Counted from the stretch's first letter, positions 33,121-46,265 are shown. The stretch: DNA of 64,000 bases from Hetaerina americana (GCA_022747635.1 JAKTNV010000005.1:52954513-53018512), one strand, 5' to 3'. Notes: generated from the sequence alone by a model not told the origin. Translations and numbers: made by a program.

Positions 33121-36100
33121 TTTAATTTCCCCAGTAATCGATCCCCGTGATGGAAATTTCGTCTTTTCTTCATGTTCGGGCAATTTTTTCTCGTTTATTC
33201 TCCATTCGCGCACTTCCTCTTCACCCGTTCTCCACCAACCTCTCGTCTCCCTCCCTCGTCCGGATCTATTTCTTTTTCCTTGTTTTTTCCCTCGCTCGGA
33301 TTTGCTGACGAGTGAGCATCAAGAAAGGAGAAAAATGAACAACGTCCCTTTTCGTTGTTAAAAACACCGTTGGTGCTACTCTCTACTGTTTACTTTCAAA
33401 TTTAGCGGAACAATCCGTACTCTATTACACTTATGGTGATAGAAAAATAAATTAACTGATTTTTTTCCATTGATTACCCACACACGTTAGTCAAAAAATA
33501 TGGAAACGAATCAGTTCATACCAGTAGTTCTCATTACCAAGTAGATAATCATTTTGATTATTTATCATTTCGTATAAATTTAATTTTAGAATAAATTTTC
33601 AATATGTGTTGGACTAGCTTCGCTAGAAATGGTTTTTTAGGTCCGATATATTATTTTCACTCGCGGCTTACAAACCTACAAAATTAATTCATACTATGCA
33701 TAAGCCTTTTTGATACAAATATTGTTTGCAGCAAGTATCCAATCTTCACTATATAATAATGCTAGTTCTCTTATTGCTCGGTTATCAATTTTTGCATCTC
33801 GTTTTATTTGTCAACATATTTTTATCTCGCTCTTACTCAAGATAATATTTCTTTAACTTTTCAAAACAATTAATAAATTTTAACGTACGAACGATCCGTC
33901 TCTTGCTTTTCTCCATTTTACAACTCGGGAATGCCTTCCACTCTCCTGTAAACTTTCCAATTCCTCGACCTTACTGTTAACAGTTAGCAGTTAGTTATCT
34001 TCAGCATTAAATTTTTAAGACATTAATTCTTCTCAAGTATTGGAAATTGAGGAACAGTTTATTTTAATGCTAGGTGTCAGGTTGTGACTGCTGAAGATAA
34101 TAATAATCTTCTTCTCCGAACTAGCTTTTAAGTGGTCCATGTTACTCATTCAAAGACGAACACACCTCACATCTCTACAACTAATTCTTCCTTCAGCATA
34201 ACCAAATCCACTTTAGGCAAAGGATTCGCTTCGTGATCAACGCTCTCTTTGTTTGAGCTTTCGTCAAACCGATGTCGTCATTTCTTTTTCCAAACGCCTT
34301 ACCAATTTGCTCCACCTGCAATGACGTCTGTTTGGAAGTATTTGGATTCCAGCAATAAAAAGACTGGAGCAATCATTTACAGAACGAAACGAGAGAATTT
34401 TCGCCAATCTGAGAGTAGACTCTTGGTCTTTCACATCTAATTTTTAACATGAAAGCAACGGCATGGAAAATCAAAAGAACGCACGCCCAAAGTGGAGGAA
34501 AGTCAGATAGTCAGAAATTTAGCTTGTGATCTCACGATTGGAAAGCTTTTGTTTGGCAAACAAAGTTTTTAAATATCGCTAAATGACATAATAAAATTAG
34601 ATTAAGGAACTCAATCATTTGTGGCAACATCATATCAGGTATATAATTAGCGTGTAAAGATATTCACTATTTATGTGATATCCTCGTATTATAGCAACAA
34701 TAAAAAATATAACTGTAAAATGGCCATTAGAAATTAAGATATTCTCTATTATGTGCTCTTGAATTAATTTGCCCTTGCTGAGAAGGGCTCTAATAATTCA
34801 CTTGTTGGTTCCTGTTACGTATCAAGTATTCTTTTATAAAATGAGAAAATGTACACTTTTTTTAATTATCATTTTTATTATAAAATCGCAACCGTTGTTT
34901 CACTAAAATTCTACGCGGGACGCGACTTATTTTCTCAAAAATGCTTAAATTAAACTACATAATTGATGTATATTCAGCAGTTTTAACAGCAGATTTCATA
35001 CTAATTAATATAATGTTGTCATTTTGTGAAAAAATCTTCACAGTATTTATTTTGTGCGGTCTGCCGATCCACCTCAATGGAAGTGTTGGAAAGAATCTTA
35101 TCTCGGGGAGAAATATTATAGATGAGTGGCTTAGCATGAGAAGGCTGTCCGATATTCTTCGAGGAAATGGCATAGTGTTTCACTTTTCAAGCGACTAGGA
35201 CTCGATCACTGGATTTTTCTTCAACCATTTATTCATGCTTCAACTTTTCTCGTTGATACGTTATAATTACTTGGTACATTTTCGTATTTCTTTTATTTAA
35301 CCGTCAATCGACCCAATATTGTATTTCATTTTCAAGATCTTGATTTTTTTACGATCCAGTTAAGCTTATCATTAAGAACGTAGGATATTTCCACTGTCAT
35401 TAGTAAGTAGTTTCATTATTAGTAAAGTATTTTCAGCTACCATTTCTTTGGCGTCCCTGAATTTTAACCATGGATTAACTTACTCTAAGCTTGAATGTGT
35501 TGCTGTATCTTCAAGTATTCGTGCATGAGCTTCTATTTTTTACGGGTTTTCTGTCTACGCAAGTTGTTTTTGTAAGTTCGAGCGCAAATGTGGTATTTCA
35601 TCTTTGCTGAACCTGAAGTTCTTAGACTCGTAAAATAAAGATGAAATTTTAATAGCATATTAAACGTAATTATGATCTCGAATTAGAATTCATTTCATAG
35701 CTGAATTAGTATACTTCACGTATATTCGGTACCACGAAAATGTCATTACCCTACCTTAATAGGAAAGGTGAATATCATTTTAGTACTCTGATTCGTTGGT
35801 ATGAAGAAAATTCTAACTGAAAAATTGTGCACAAGCTGATTCGAGTATAACATATTGAGAATATGTGTATCAGCTAATAATAGCATATAACAATAAGTAG
35901 AGGTGTAGACTATATTAATTATGAAAATTCTTTTTAAATTGCCAAATTTATGAAGTATTTTTTCATAAATTTCATTACTTCAAAAATCTTTTGATTTTAA
36001 CCCAAGGAAAAGTATCATTTTCGATAGCATATAAAAATGTAGTTTGAATAATTAGTATAGTACCATCAAAACCCTCTGCAATAACAGTAGCTTTGAATAA

Positions 36101-36734
36101 AATTTCCATTTTTACCTGTATCTACCTCTAATTCTTGATTGAATGAGGTGCTTATATAGCGTATAACAGGCTCTATCTTGTCACAAGAAAAAATGTATTC
36201 TTGGATTCACACGTTTTCGATAAAAGCCCCGGTGGGATATAGTGCTAATTTAATGCTGTCACCCCACAGGATGAAAAGAATTTTTATCCAATGCTGTTTA
36301 ACATGGAAGCAAAGAGAAAACCTTACAACTGTGGGGAACCGTTGAATTCAAAAGATTTGTAGTTCACGTTATATTAAGCGGCTTAGATTTACTGCATTCA
36401 TTTCATAAAATAATCGTCACCGACTTATTTTTTGAATGCGTGAGACCTGTTTTCAGAAGACTGAATGCCTTAGAAAATTCTGAACACAATTTACTATCAA
36501 GAGAAATAATATCGGTTCAAGTAATTAAGTACTTGAATAACGTGCGATGCTTAGTGGAGCATGGATGCCTTATTTACGTTAGTTTGAATAATATCATCTC
36601 GTTAATATTTTTGCTATGAATACTTAGCATACCGGAATTCTTGATATTATGCATTAACACCACAGCTACATTCAATAAGGGGATGGCAGTTGGTCTCTTA
36701 ACAGCCAACTTAAGGCATATTATATTTAGCTATT
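33121..36734. other. long AT-rich intergenic stretch, nothing recognised
   Basis: Both strands were read. Open frames at 34249-34440 and 34941-35198 (+) and 34955-35173 (-) show no motif. No repeat structure was noticed. Confidence 0.5.
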
Positions 36735-36737
36735 TAT

Positions 36738-36965
36738 GGTCCTATTATTATTAGGTAATCTACCGGTTAAGGTAAGTTTTTGGATGGACACAGCTAATAA
36801 ATATAGTACTACAGTCCATACTAAAATTCTCACAATTATTTTCTCCGTAGCTTTCCGAATGGTCAATATCATCTGTCTCCTCTGTATAAAAGCTTCTTTT
36901 CCTCTCGAAATTCTTCTTTTAATGCCCTTTCTACTTTTTGCACCTAATTCTAACACGCTTCCTGT
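36738..36965 (-). pseudogene. LINE fragment C, internally deleted
   Basis: Minus-strand frame: GKEAFIQRRQMILTIRKATE, then VWTVVLY, matching the KEAF.RRK...VVSYGAETW region of fragment A. It then jumps directly to the family 3' UTR, TGTGTCCATCCAAAAAC followed by CTTACCTTAACCGGTAGATT and a (TAA)n tail at 36739-36753. The segment from GAETW to the stop is deleted. The shared 3' tail with fragments A and B places it in the same family. Confidence 0.75.
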
Positions 36966-37530
36966 AGTATCTCAGACCTCATTTTTATGGGAAGCACATA
37001 ACCTTCTTTCATCCTAATTCCTCTTATATCCTCCACTAACCCACATACTCGCTGACTGAGTCATTTTTTACGCCGCTTACTATACCACAGAGGAAGTCAA
37101 ACATTGTCCCCAGTTATGATTGGGAAATGAATGGTAATTCATGATGAAGTTGAGTTTTTATTCTTTCAAAGTAAGATACATATTATAAATAAGCTAACTT
37201 CGTATTCTATTTTACTGGGGAAATGAATTTGGGCTGAATAATAAAATATCTACCTAAGTGGTAGCAGTATAGCGTTAGTGAATTCTAAAATATTTTAGCA
37301 ACTGCTAAGGTGGTCAGAAGAGGAATTCCTTAGTGTACCTAAAGCGGTTTATCATTGCACTTTTCCTTAAATTGACAGACACTTGGGTTTTTATTTAAAA
37401 TTTACTTTGTTGTGGTGTGCATGTCCCAGTTTATATAGACAAGATAAGAATCGTGGTAAAATGGAAAACAGCGATTCTTGTCTAAGCTTCCACACGCTTT
37501 CCGTGCAAATTCTTTTGTCGGTGAGAATGA
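36966..37530. other. intergenic sequence with a quasi-palindrome
   Basis: No gene. At 37436-37484 TAGACAAG-ATAAG-AATCG is mirrored by CGATTCTTGTCTA, a 13-bp inverted repeat in which one arm carries a 5-base insertion. Confidence 0.55.
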
Positions 37531-37532
37531 AG

Positions 37533-38660
37533 ATGTTAGAGAGGCAGCGCGTGTGAATTTAATTTTGCTTTACCCTAGGAAAAAGTTCCAATAAAAATTA
37601 TGCAATGATTAAATAGGCTTTCGGCGATGAAATATGAGTCGGAGGCAGTATTTTTGTCGGTACAACGACTTCCAGTTTGGACAAACCTCGACCAATGAAG
37701 AACCGAGAAGTGGACGACGATCGACGTCAACAAACGACGCCCACATTAACATTGCGAATGATTTAGTGCGTAAAAACCGTAGGTTAGCTGTCAGGGAGAT
37801 TGCCAATGAAGCTGACTTTAGCGTTGCATTGCGTTTCACCATTTTGACAGACATTTTTGTCATGTAGCGTGTTACGTCTAAATTTGTACCGCTAGTGTTT
37901 ACGGATGAACAGAGGCAAAAACATCTTTAAATCAGCCAGGAACTACTCTTTTGTTTAAACGACGACCAAAACTTCTAAAAAACAATTGTAAAGAGCGATA
38001 AAACATAGGTTTACAGTTATAATGCAGAAAACAAAATCATTTTTCACAGTGGAAGGGGCCATGTTCCTAACGACCCAAAAAAGCTGGGATATCGCGATCG
38101 AACATGAATGTGATGTTGATAATTTTCTTCGATTACGAAGGCATTATCATGACGAATATGTCTCCAAAGAGCAAAACGTAAATGGGAAGCACTTTGTAGA
38201 GGTCTTGAGAAGATTTAGACGTGCCAAATCGCGGAAGAGACCACAAATGTGGAAATACAAGTCTTCGTGCTTTCATCATGATAACGCACCGGCGCACACA
38301 TCATTGACTGTTGCCAAGTTTTTGTCCAAAAACAGCATACCGGTGAACCGCCAGCCATCGTACTCTCCGGATCTTGTTCCAGTGGACGTTTTTACTATTT
38401 CCTAAGTCTAAACCCACCTTGAAAGGACGCCGATTTGAAACTGTTGAAGACTTCCAACAAAATTGTACCACAAACTTAAAGGTTATCTCGAAAGAATTGT
38501 TCCAGGCGGCGTTAGAAAGCTTGAAAAAAAAACGTTGGGAGTGTTGTATTGGAGCAGTCAAGGACTGTATTTCGAAGGCGATAAGTATGATGAAATGGTA
38601 ACTAATAAAATTAATTATTTATTCAAACAGTCTCATCTTTTTTTGTACGCATCTTGTATA
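37533..38660 (+). pseudogene. mariner transposase, full-length but decayed
   Basis: Plus-strand pieces cover the whole protein. The start is near 37533 (MLERQR), followed by a degenerate FCF-like segment and EPRSGRRSTSTNDAH. NDLVRKNRRLAVREIANEAD is the second helix-turn-helix. Then comes the region KFVPLVFTDEQRQ (frame-shifted). The TGDETWVY position reads S-D-K-T-stop-V-Y: the first Asp is GAT at 37997-37999, but Glu became Lys and Trp became TAG at 38006-38008. HHDNAPAHTSLTVAKFLSKN (second Asp 38280-38282) and YSPDLVPVDVF (third Asp 38385-38387) keep exact D34D spacing. The end resembles YFEGDKYDEM. There are several frameshifts and stops, and no terminal repeats were recognised. Confidence 0.88.
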
Positions 38661-38971
38661 CCGTACTATTTGTCCTTAGAGACATCTCCATTGATTTCCT
38701 GATAAATTTTTGCGCATGGACTATCGACTGATTTAAATATAACTCATCAACTAAAATATGAACCCACGATCAATAGGATCCTAACAGACGTCAGTCTACT
38801 CTACCACCAGGATTGCATTGTCTTCTGGTTAACATTTCGTTTGGGTTTTAATGTTCGTTCTTTGACTTAAGCACCTTTGTTCCATAGCTTGGAAGATAAA
38901 ACATTGTATGCAGCGAATTCGGTCTTCACAATCATGACAAGTGAATTAGATCTTACCACATTGCCAAAATA

Positions 38972-39882
38972 CGAGGGTGGTTCAATAAGTACCCGTGTTT
39001 GACGACAAAGGGCGTTCCTGAGGGAAGTTTATGTTATCATCGTGTGTTGACATCTATCTAACGACGGTGAAACAAATTTCAGACTGATTTAAAGGTTAGT
39101 TTGGATTTGGAAGCCATTCGAGCAAGACGTGTTTCGTGATTTTCGCTAAGATGGAATAAGAGCATTATCGTTCGGTAATTCGCTTTTTGTTTTTGGATGG
39201 GAAGAAATGCGAGGAGATAAAAGCAAAGTTGGATGCTGTTTATGGGGACACTTCGCCATCTATGACCACAGTTAGATATTGGTTCAACGAACTTAAACGC
39301 TGGCGAACATCTGATTATGATGAGGAGCGACCAGGACGCCCGGAAGACGTGGTTACCGAGGAAATCTTGTAATAAGTCCACGCCATGATTCTCGCTGATC
39401 GACGAACGAAAGTGCGCGAAGTAGCAGAGGCCGTGGGTGTGTCGACCGGAACGGTGATTTATATTTTACATGATAAGTTGGCGATGAAAAAAATGTCGGC
39501 CCTATGGGTGCCGCGATTGCTCACGGTGGACAGAAAGCTGATCCGGCTGTCAACTTCGAAAACTGCATGAACTACGTTATAAATTGCTGCCGCACCCTCC
39601 CGTATTCACCCGATCTGTCTCCTTGCGACTTTTTGTTATTCTCTTCCACGAAGAAATGGCTCGCGGGAAAAAAATTTAGCCCCAACGAGGAAGTTATCGT
39701 CGAGACAGAGGCGTATTCTGGAGAGTTCGACAAATCCTATTTTTTGGAGGGGTTAACAAAATGGCCGGAACGTTGGGAGAGGTATATCTTACTTATAGGG
39801 GACTATGTTGAAAAATAAAAAAAATGTTTTTGAAAAAATGGTTTCTTCATTTCTAACACGGGTACTTATTGAACCGCCCTCG
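38972..39882 (+). mobile_element. 911-bp mariner deletion derivative with intact terminal repeats
   Basis: The 28-bp inverted terminal repeats at 38972-38999 and 39855-39882 differ at one base (CGAGGGTGG versus CGAGGGCGG; shared core TTCAATAAGTACCCGTGTT). TA dinucleotides at 38970-38971 and 39883-39884 are the expected target duplication. The interior is a transposase gene missing its centre. Intact ends mean it could in principle be mobilised in trans by a related transposase, but no such source is visible in the window. Confidence 0.93.
39151..39821 (+). pseudogene. mariner transposase with central deletion
   Basis: The ATG at 39151 is followed by a stop at codon 3 (39157-39159). The frame then continues EHYRSVIRFLFLDGKKCEEI, KAKLDAVYGDTSPSMTTVRY and WFNELK...EERPGRPEDVVTEE, the first DNA-binding helix-turn-helix. 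Two stops at 39370-39375 are followed by MILADRRTKVREVAEAVGVS and MKKMSALWVPRLLTVD. There the frame shifts and the protein jumps to RTLPYSPDLSPCDFLLF (third Asp 39627-39629), KKWLAGKKFSPNEEV and GDYVEK-stop. The centre, roughly 150 or more residues with the first and second catalytic Asp, is missing. The family type differs from the adjacent copy at 37.5 kb and from the one at 1-725. Confidence 0.9.
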
Positions 39883-39884
39883 TA

Positions 39885-40170
39885 CAATAGCCGGGCTAAA
39901 AAAAATATACGTATAGCTGTATTAATTGTTTTAATCAGGAAGCATTATCGAAAATGCAAACTAACTTAAGAGGCAATTTATGTTAGCCTTAAACGAAAGC
40001 ATGTTTAAACTCCTATGCCTAGTAATGCAACAAAATTGTACCTTTTTCCCCATTCAATCAAAGTCAATTTCTCTCGTGATGAATAGGGTAGAAATTACCC
40101 CCTGAAACGAAGTTACCCCCTGGGCGAAAAACTTTCTGGACGGAAATTGTTCTCTTCTCCCACACATTAT
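39885..40170. other. intergenic sequence, nothing recognised
   Basis: AT-rich, no supported feature. Confidence 0.5.
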
Positions 40171-41060
40171 TCTTGTTACCTCTCCTCGACTTAGCGTGGT
40201 TAGGATGGACAGAAAATGAAAAAAAGGTGGGCTCGCTCCATAGAGAGTCGGTCACCGCGAATCTTCGCCACATAGTATCTCCTGCATCCGCCCGGGAGTG
40301 TGCTCTTGCGAGGTTTTCGCATGCCAGCTTGTTCCAACTCTCCGGCCTTTTTTCTCCTCGCCTAAAACTCGCGCATGAGCGCGTTGGTGCAGATGAAAAA
40401 ATACGTACTCCGGATCGTGCGTGTGTGTTTATACGCGTGTTCAGTCGCAATGGAGTGCACGTAGCTCGTGATGAGCGAATTCAAGGGGGCGGTGAAGATG
40501 GGAAGAGTCGTTGGAGGGAGTGACGGGGGGCGGGGGGGGTTTAATGCATGGAGCGGGAACGTGGAGGTGAGGGGGTGGAGGTGGGGTAAGAGGGTCTTGT
40601 TTGTTAGGGCCCTCGCGTTTGCGTGAGCAGGAACATGTATATGTGATATCCCATCTAGAGGTCACCCTCATTTTTAGAACACCGCGCGTACGGTATTCAT
40701 GGGGCGAGGCGTCAGCCATATTAAAACGTAAAGTTCCCCCGTCCCGTTCCCCCGTCTCCTCTCTGGTGAGAGAGTTAAGAGAGAGGAGGTGCGGAGGTTA
40801 GGTGAGGCGGGTAAGGTTAGGTGGGGAAGGTGGAGCTGGGAAAGAGTTGGGATGCGTATGGAAGAGCTGAAGACATTAGGGGTGGAGTTAATGAGATTGG
40901 GGATACCCGACAGTGCAATGCACGGGCTGTGATTCACATTCGATGTCTTCACGCGATGTCGATTCTCACCAGGGGTTGCGATATTATCGGAGATTACACA
41001 CATGAGTTGTACCGTTTAGAATTCAACGAGGAAGTTCGCCCTAAACGCGTTAGGTATCGA
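40171..41060. other. CpG-containing GC-rich segment, unidentified
   Basis: Richer in G+C and CpG than its surroundings, with a G/A-rich part at about 40480-40590 (including G6-G8 runs) and a repetitive GGTTAGGT-like stretch at about 40792-40835. Overlapping frames on both strands (40064-40450 -, 40173-40523 +, 40674-41003 -) show no domain. It could be a promoter-associated CpG-rich region of an unseen gene; nothing else supports that. Confidence 0.35.
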
Positions 41061-44000
41061 ACCCATTCGCTTAAAGGCACATGATCCCTCACTGATGCTG
41101 GTATGAAGCGGGAGCCACCCTGGTAAACAACCGAGGGAATTCGATAATTTCGATCAAATAATTCAAATCGAACAAGCAATCAGCATGATGATCACGATTT
41201 CCGGATAACTCTTTGGAATTTGCAAACACGATTCCTCATTCAATTCGCGGCAGTCATGCCTGTAATATGATAAATATCTGTCAGTATTCTTTTTGTGCGT
41301 ATCTGGAGCTCGTTTGTACCTATCGATGTTCTATTTTCAACACTCGCAATCCCTTTAAAAGATATCGAGAGGGTGATTTTTAGAGCATAGCGCTAGTAAT
41401 CAGTTATATGCATATTTTTTTCAAATTAGTGGGTCGTGAGGTCTTAGGTGGTAAACGGAAAATAACTTGAGGACTCGAAATTGATTTCCAATGAATTTGG
41501 ACTGTGAGCATTTTGGTTTTTGTGGTCATTTCCATGTTCGATGGGAGAGAGGCTTAGACTAGGCGTTTATCTACCCACCGTAAAAATATTAAATCAAATA
41601 GGTCTGAGGTGATCGTATTGTTGCTCAGTTACATCGAAATCATGTCAATTCTTTGAAATTTCCCCTGGTCAATCTACATAAGCCCAAAATGCCATTCCTG
41701 TGAATAAAAGGCAGTGTCAAAAGAAAAAACAAAAATTACTTATCCTCACGACTGGGCGGTGGGAATTGAAAGAGGTGATTAGCCAAAATGACATTGTGGG
41801 ATTTAATTGGCTGATGGGATGAGACAATATCGGTGAAAAGTATGATCGAAGGTGGAGTAATTGAAAGTCCTTTCGGGATAAAGTTGGCATGTGCAGAATT
41901 CTATGATTTGCAATGCAAATAGTGAGGTTAACTGATCAGAAATTGATCAACCTTTGACTGAAAATTCGTTCACCTACAGAATGTTTCCATTGAAGCATTT
42001 AAGTATATAATCAAAATAATTGTTCTAGTTTCATCGCGAAGGTACTCTGGGTGCGTTTACGGCCTCCTAAATGGCTGGCATAAGGGATCACTTGAGTGGA
42101 CATCAACCCTACTCCTAGTTTTGATTGCACGGGACAGGAGTTTCCAACGACGTTTGGAAACATCACCCGCTGTCCAACTGGTAGCCCTCGTAAAGAACAG
42201 CCCGCTATCTGAATTTTGTTTCTCACCTCATGCTTCTAGCGACCATTTATCTCTATAAATTCATGAGTCAAGTACAAGTTATCCAGCATTTTATAATAGA
42301 ATATCTCATTTGAGTCATCCAAAACATAATCAGGCGCACCATCAATGAATTCCCAAATTTTCTCCAAACGTGAACCAATATTTAAATCTATCAATTTTTC
42401 TTGTGATATTATCTCCTTATTTTACGGCCGTACCTGATGGGGGTTCAGTGGAAACCATTAGCCTTAGTTCACACGGTAAGAGATGGCGTGGAATCACGTA
42501 TGGTATCCATTTATCCGTCAGATTTCTGGGGTGATAGCCTGTACACCCAGTCGTTCACACGCTCTCAGTTCTATTCCAATACCCATTGTGCCGGTTGTGA
42601 CTGAGAGAACTGCAAGCAGGCTATCAGAAACATTTGCCGCTTTTCCCGTCAATGGCAAGCGTCATGGCATTTTGCGTTCAAGAAAGTTTGGGAATGGTGA
42701 TTTTGTTAACTGTAGCACACAATAATCAAATACGACCGAATTTAAACCTCCGAAGTAAGTTCGTTGATACTTCGCTGTGCTCATGTATTAAAACCATATG
42801 CGAAGTACATGAACAATCAATTCCATCTGAAGACTTCGCTCCTCTAATGCTCTTCCTATTTAATGCATTCGCTCTCTCCCACGGGGTGTGTAAATGGGAT
42901 GTTTTCACATCAATCTTGATTATACAGTTGAGGATAAAGATTCGTTAATGATTGTTATATAAATTAAAATCAATTTTACATCATAGTTTTTGAGGTACAC
43001 GCCTTCGTTTGTAGTGATCGCGAACTGTGAAAGGAGACCATTACTTGTATTTATCCGGGTCGTCTTAAGTACAGCACACCAATGATTTCCTCAGTTTGAA
43101 TTCTAAATTCAAATTCCATCACTCGAAAGTTGCGAATCTATCCTAAGTGTTTTCGAGTTATCCGGTCAAACACATTCTCTTAGTGAAAATAATTCACAAA
43201 CTGGATGGTCGTTTTGGCACATTATTATTATTATTATTATATCTTAATTAACATATTTTCTTTCCAATGTACCCGCATACTTCCCCGCAAGTTCCGAGTA
43301 TGGTGGTCGTCTTAGTAAGTGATTTTTATACTGAAACCTCACTCCCTTATCCACTTCATTCTCTCTTTCCTGAAAATGTCTTTTCTTGGCGCGAAGTGCT
43401 AATGGTTTGCTTGCTCTATTTCTCGCTCGTAATGTCTCTGCAGGAGGGGACGTTACTGCTCTGAGTGTAGCACAACTGGCTTTCTACCTCCTGTGCTCGC
43501 CTGTGCTCCTTCCTTGGGGAGCTTTGATAACCTAAATCCACTTTCCACACTAGGGACGTAGTTTCCCATCCATTAAACGTACGTTTTAATTGGCTTTCAG
43601 TCGTAAAACTAGAGGTTTTTGGTGCTTAGCCCCTTATTAGATCCCTTTCTCTTTTCCCAAAAGAGGGATGAAGCTTGATTGAGTGATATTGCGTGATTAA
43701 GTCGTATTACAAAAATTTTTGGATATTCAATTTGAGTGAAATGAACCCTAAAATATCTTGCTGTGGCGATTTTTCTGGATGATTTTTTTTCTCTTCCCTC
43801 ACCCGGAAAATCCTTGAAGTCAATAGTAATGGCACCACGTATTAAATATTCAATTTCATCATCATATGTTTTTGTGAAATTTTTTCTTTCTGGCTATAAA
43901 TTGAACCGTAAAGAACAAGTTGTTTGTGTTTGGAGGCTCATATAAATATTATAATCAGAGTGTTAACAGAAATTAAAATGATACCAATTCATAGCTTAGT

Positions 44001-44500
44001 TAAAGATAGTAGCGCGCTATTTTGTTGCGAACTAAAAGTATCATTAAAAAGGTAACAATTCTGAAGTTTCCAAGACGGGATGAGAAGGTTTCCATTGTTA
44101 ATTTTTCGTTTGATGTGCATTTTGAGTGAATAGTATACTTTTGCTACATTCCCGTCATACCCATTCAAGAATCAATCCATTGAAATAAATGAAAGTTTTC
44201 AGAGTGGGGCGTTCAGGTAGGTTATCATTAAAGTCTCCCTTCGTCTATTGTGCTGACGTTTATCTGTTTTTACATGCATAGAAAAAGGCCATAATGATTC
44301 CCTTAAAGGTGCTACATCTGTGTGAAAGCAATGACCGCTATGTTGAGTGAACATTAACGCACGAAAATTTATCAGGTAAATAAATCACTCTTATCTTATT
44401 TGCCGGCGTAACGTTTTAAGGAAGGTTTCTGAATGGGCACACAGACTTTACCCTCCTGCATTTCTTAGACTTGATTAATAAAACAAAATCTGATAATCCA
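41061..44500. other. AT-rich intergenic sequence, nothing recognised
   Basis: No supported gene. (ATT)n occurs at about 43223-43240. The GC-richer patches at 42040-42230 and 42480-42680 are unidentified; their frames (42011-42226 -, 42483-42725 +) show no domain. Confidence 0.5.
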
Positions 44501-44519
44501 GACTAAATAAACTTTTTTT

Positions 44520-45310
44520 CCATGCCGAACACATTACATCTCCCTATGTTCCATTCAACATACCTGCCCCTTTCCTCCCCTTCCTCTCTTATCCTCCCCT
44601 CTTTCACAGTCTTCAGCATTCCATCGCCAATAAGCATACTCTGCATCCATTTTTCCTGCCTTTGGATTTCTCCCAAAGCCCTTCTTCCCCCGCTCCATAG
44701 TTAGAGAGCCTCTTTGTTTCTTTTCCTCTCCGTCCATTGAACTTGATCCATCCTCTTCTACATCACGGTATCATGAATGCCGTGCCTTCCCTGACTAAAC
44801 TCATCAGACTAATCTCATCACCCACTAAGTTATCGTTTCTCTTGTCCTCTGTTCTTTTATTGATGATTCTAAGTTCCAACTTAGCTGCCTATGAAATCAA
44901 ATATACTATTCTATAGTCCTCTGATTCGGTTACCTTTTCCTTTTTGGAATGGAAAGTAATACTGATCTAACGAACTCTTTCAGTCAATTTCTTCCCTCAT
45001 AAATTCTACAAATAAAGCCATTAATGCTATTCCTACCGCGTTTTCCTAAATCCTGAAAAACCCTAAAAAAAGTAGTTCCGCGGGAATGTTGTCTACAGCC
45101 AAGACCTTATTTGATTTCAATTTCCATAATGACCTTTCTATCTCGCTATCAAGTATGCTTGGTTTTAAGCTATATCCTATCCACGAAATTTTCTCTATAT
45201 CTAAATCAATAGACATATTATCTCTCTCTTTAATACATACTCTGAGAAGCTCCCATTTCCCCCTTCCTTTGATCTCTCCATATCCTTGTACTACGTCCAC
45301 ATTAATTTCG
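44520..45310 (-). pseudogene. LINE reverse transcriptase, antisense, internally deleted (fragment D)
   Basis: On the minus strand PSILDSEIERSLWKLKSNKV followed by DNIPAELL is the start of the reverse-transcriptase palm domain. After frameshifts come FHSKKEKVTESEDYRIVYLI (the PKKG...DYRTISLL region) and AKLELRIINKRTEDK. The frame then jumps to VQWTERKRNKEAL, QRQEKWMQSMLIGDGMLKTV and KEGRI, which parallel fragment B (KWTEKKTNEEVL, RQEKWMKGVLTGSGMLKTV, IEGRM). The middle of the enzyme, including the YADD-type active site, is deleted. It belongs to the same family as fragments A-C, but its 3' UTR is not recognisable. Confidence 0.8.
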
Positions 45311-45835
45311 TCTTATTATTTTCCCGACTCAGTTCATTATTTCTCTTCTGGTTACTTTCCTCTTCTTAATTCTAAATTGCTCAATCCTGTGAAAAACCCT
45401 TCATCGTCCAGCATCACAAGTTTGACGCTAAGAAAAAACCTTTTTTTCAAAAATTAAAAAATGAGGAAATCGACCCAAAGAGAAAAATGCTTCCACTGCT
45501 GGGTATAAGAAGGAAAAGGCGTATTGAAGACTTTGACCACGTGAAAGAAGACAAAATGGATCGGATACATCTTAAGCCAAAATTCATTTTCCAGAACTTA
45601 TAGATCAGGGAAATAGAAGTGTATCAATAAGAAGACTGAGGGACAAAATGCATTCAATAAATAAAGGAAGATGCGAGGAAGAAGAGCGATGAGGGCGTGA
45701 GCGAATTAGCGCCGGATGGGGATGAATTTAGGGCCAAAGCCAACCGTTCCCCAGAAACGAAAGACTAATGCAATGAATTCTTGAACTTGAAATATCTTCG
45801 GCTTCCACTTTTTTTATAGTTACCAGCCCGTTCTC
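45311..45835. other. intergenic sequence, possibly LINE 5' flank
   Basis: Pyrimidine-biased up to about 45400, then purine-biased. No motif is recognised. It could contain eroded upstream LINE sequence. Confidence 0.35.
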
Positions 45836-45837
45836 TG

Positions 45838-46265
45838 ATTCCGGGGCGGGGTCCCCCATCGGGGTCTCCCCGTATATCCCGCGCCGCTCCCCTCCACAGC
45901 CCAAACCCACCGCCCACGCCGCCTTCTCCGCCGTCCCCACCCCCCCCCTCTCGTTCTAACTCCTCTCACGTACCGGAAGGTTGGCTCAGCGGAACCTAGC
46001 GGGGTGTGAGAATGGGTGAAAAATAGAACGGGCGAGCTTTCTTTCCCGGGGATGGAGTGGTTACTGGTAGTGTGGGGAGTGTGTGGGCATCCGATGTGGA
46101 GGGAGTGGGGAGTTAAAGGGGGGGGGGGGAAATGCGTTGGGGATTGAACTTTGCCTGATAGGCTGGGGGAGATAGAATTGAAACGACTGGAAAGGCGGAA
46201 AAATTGGAAATAGAAGATGAACGCAGTTACTTCTTCGAAGCAGGATCTTCCATGGAGGGAGAAGT
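45838..46265. repeat. pyrimidine-rich block switching to purine-rich block
   Basis: C-rich at about 45840-45970, a CpG-containing centre, and G/A-rich at about 46010-46260 with a run of 12 G at 46118-46129. The 165-residue minus-strand frame at 45820-46317 (long Arg/Gly and Pro stretches) is a composition artefact. Confidence 0.65.

Noticed and set aside
40792..40835. GGTTAGGT-like words suggesting an insect telomeric TTAGG array
   Set aside because: Only two interrupted TTAGG words; there is no tandem array.
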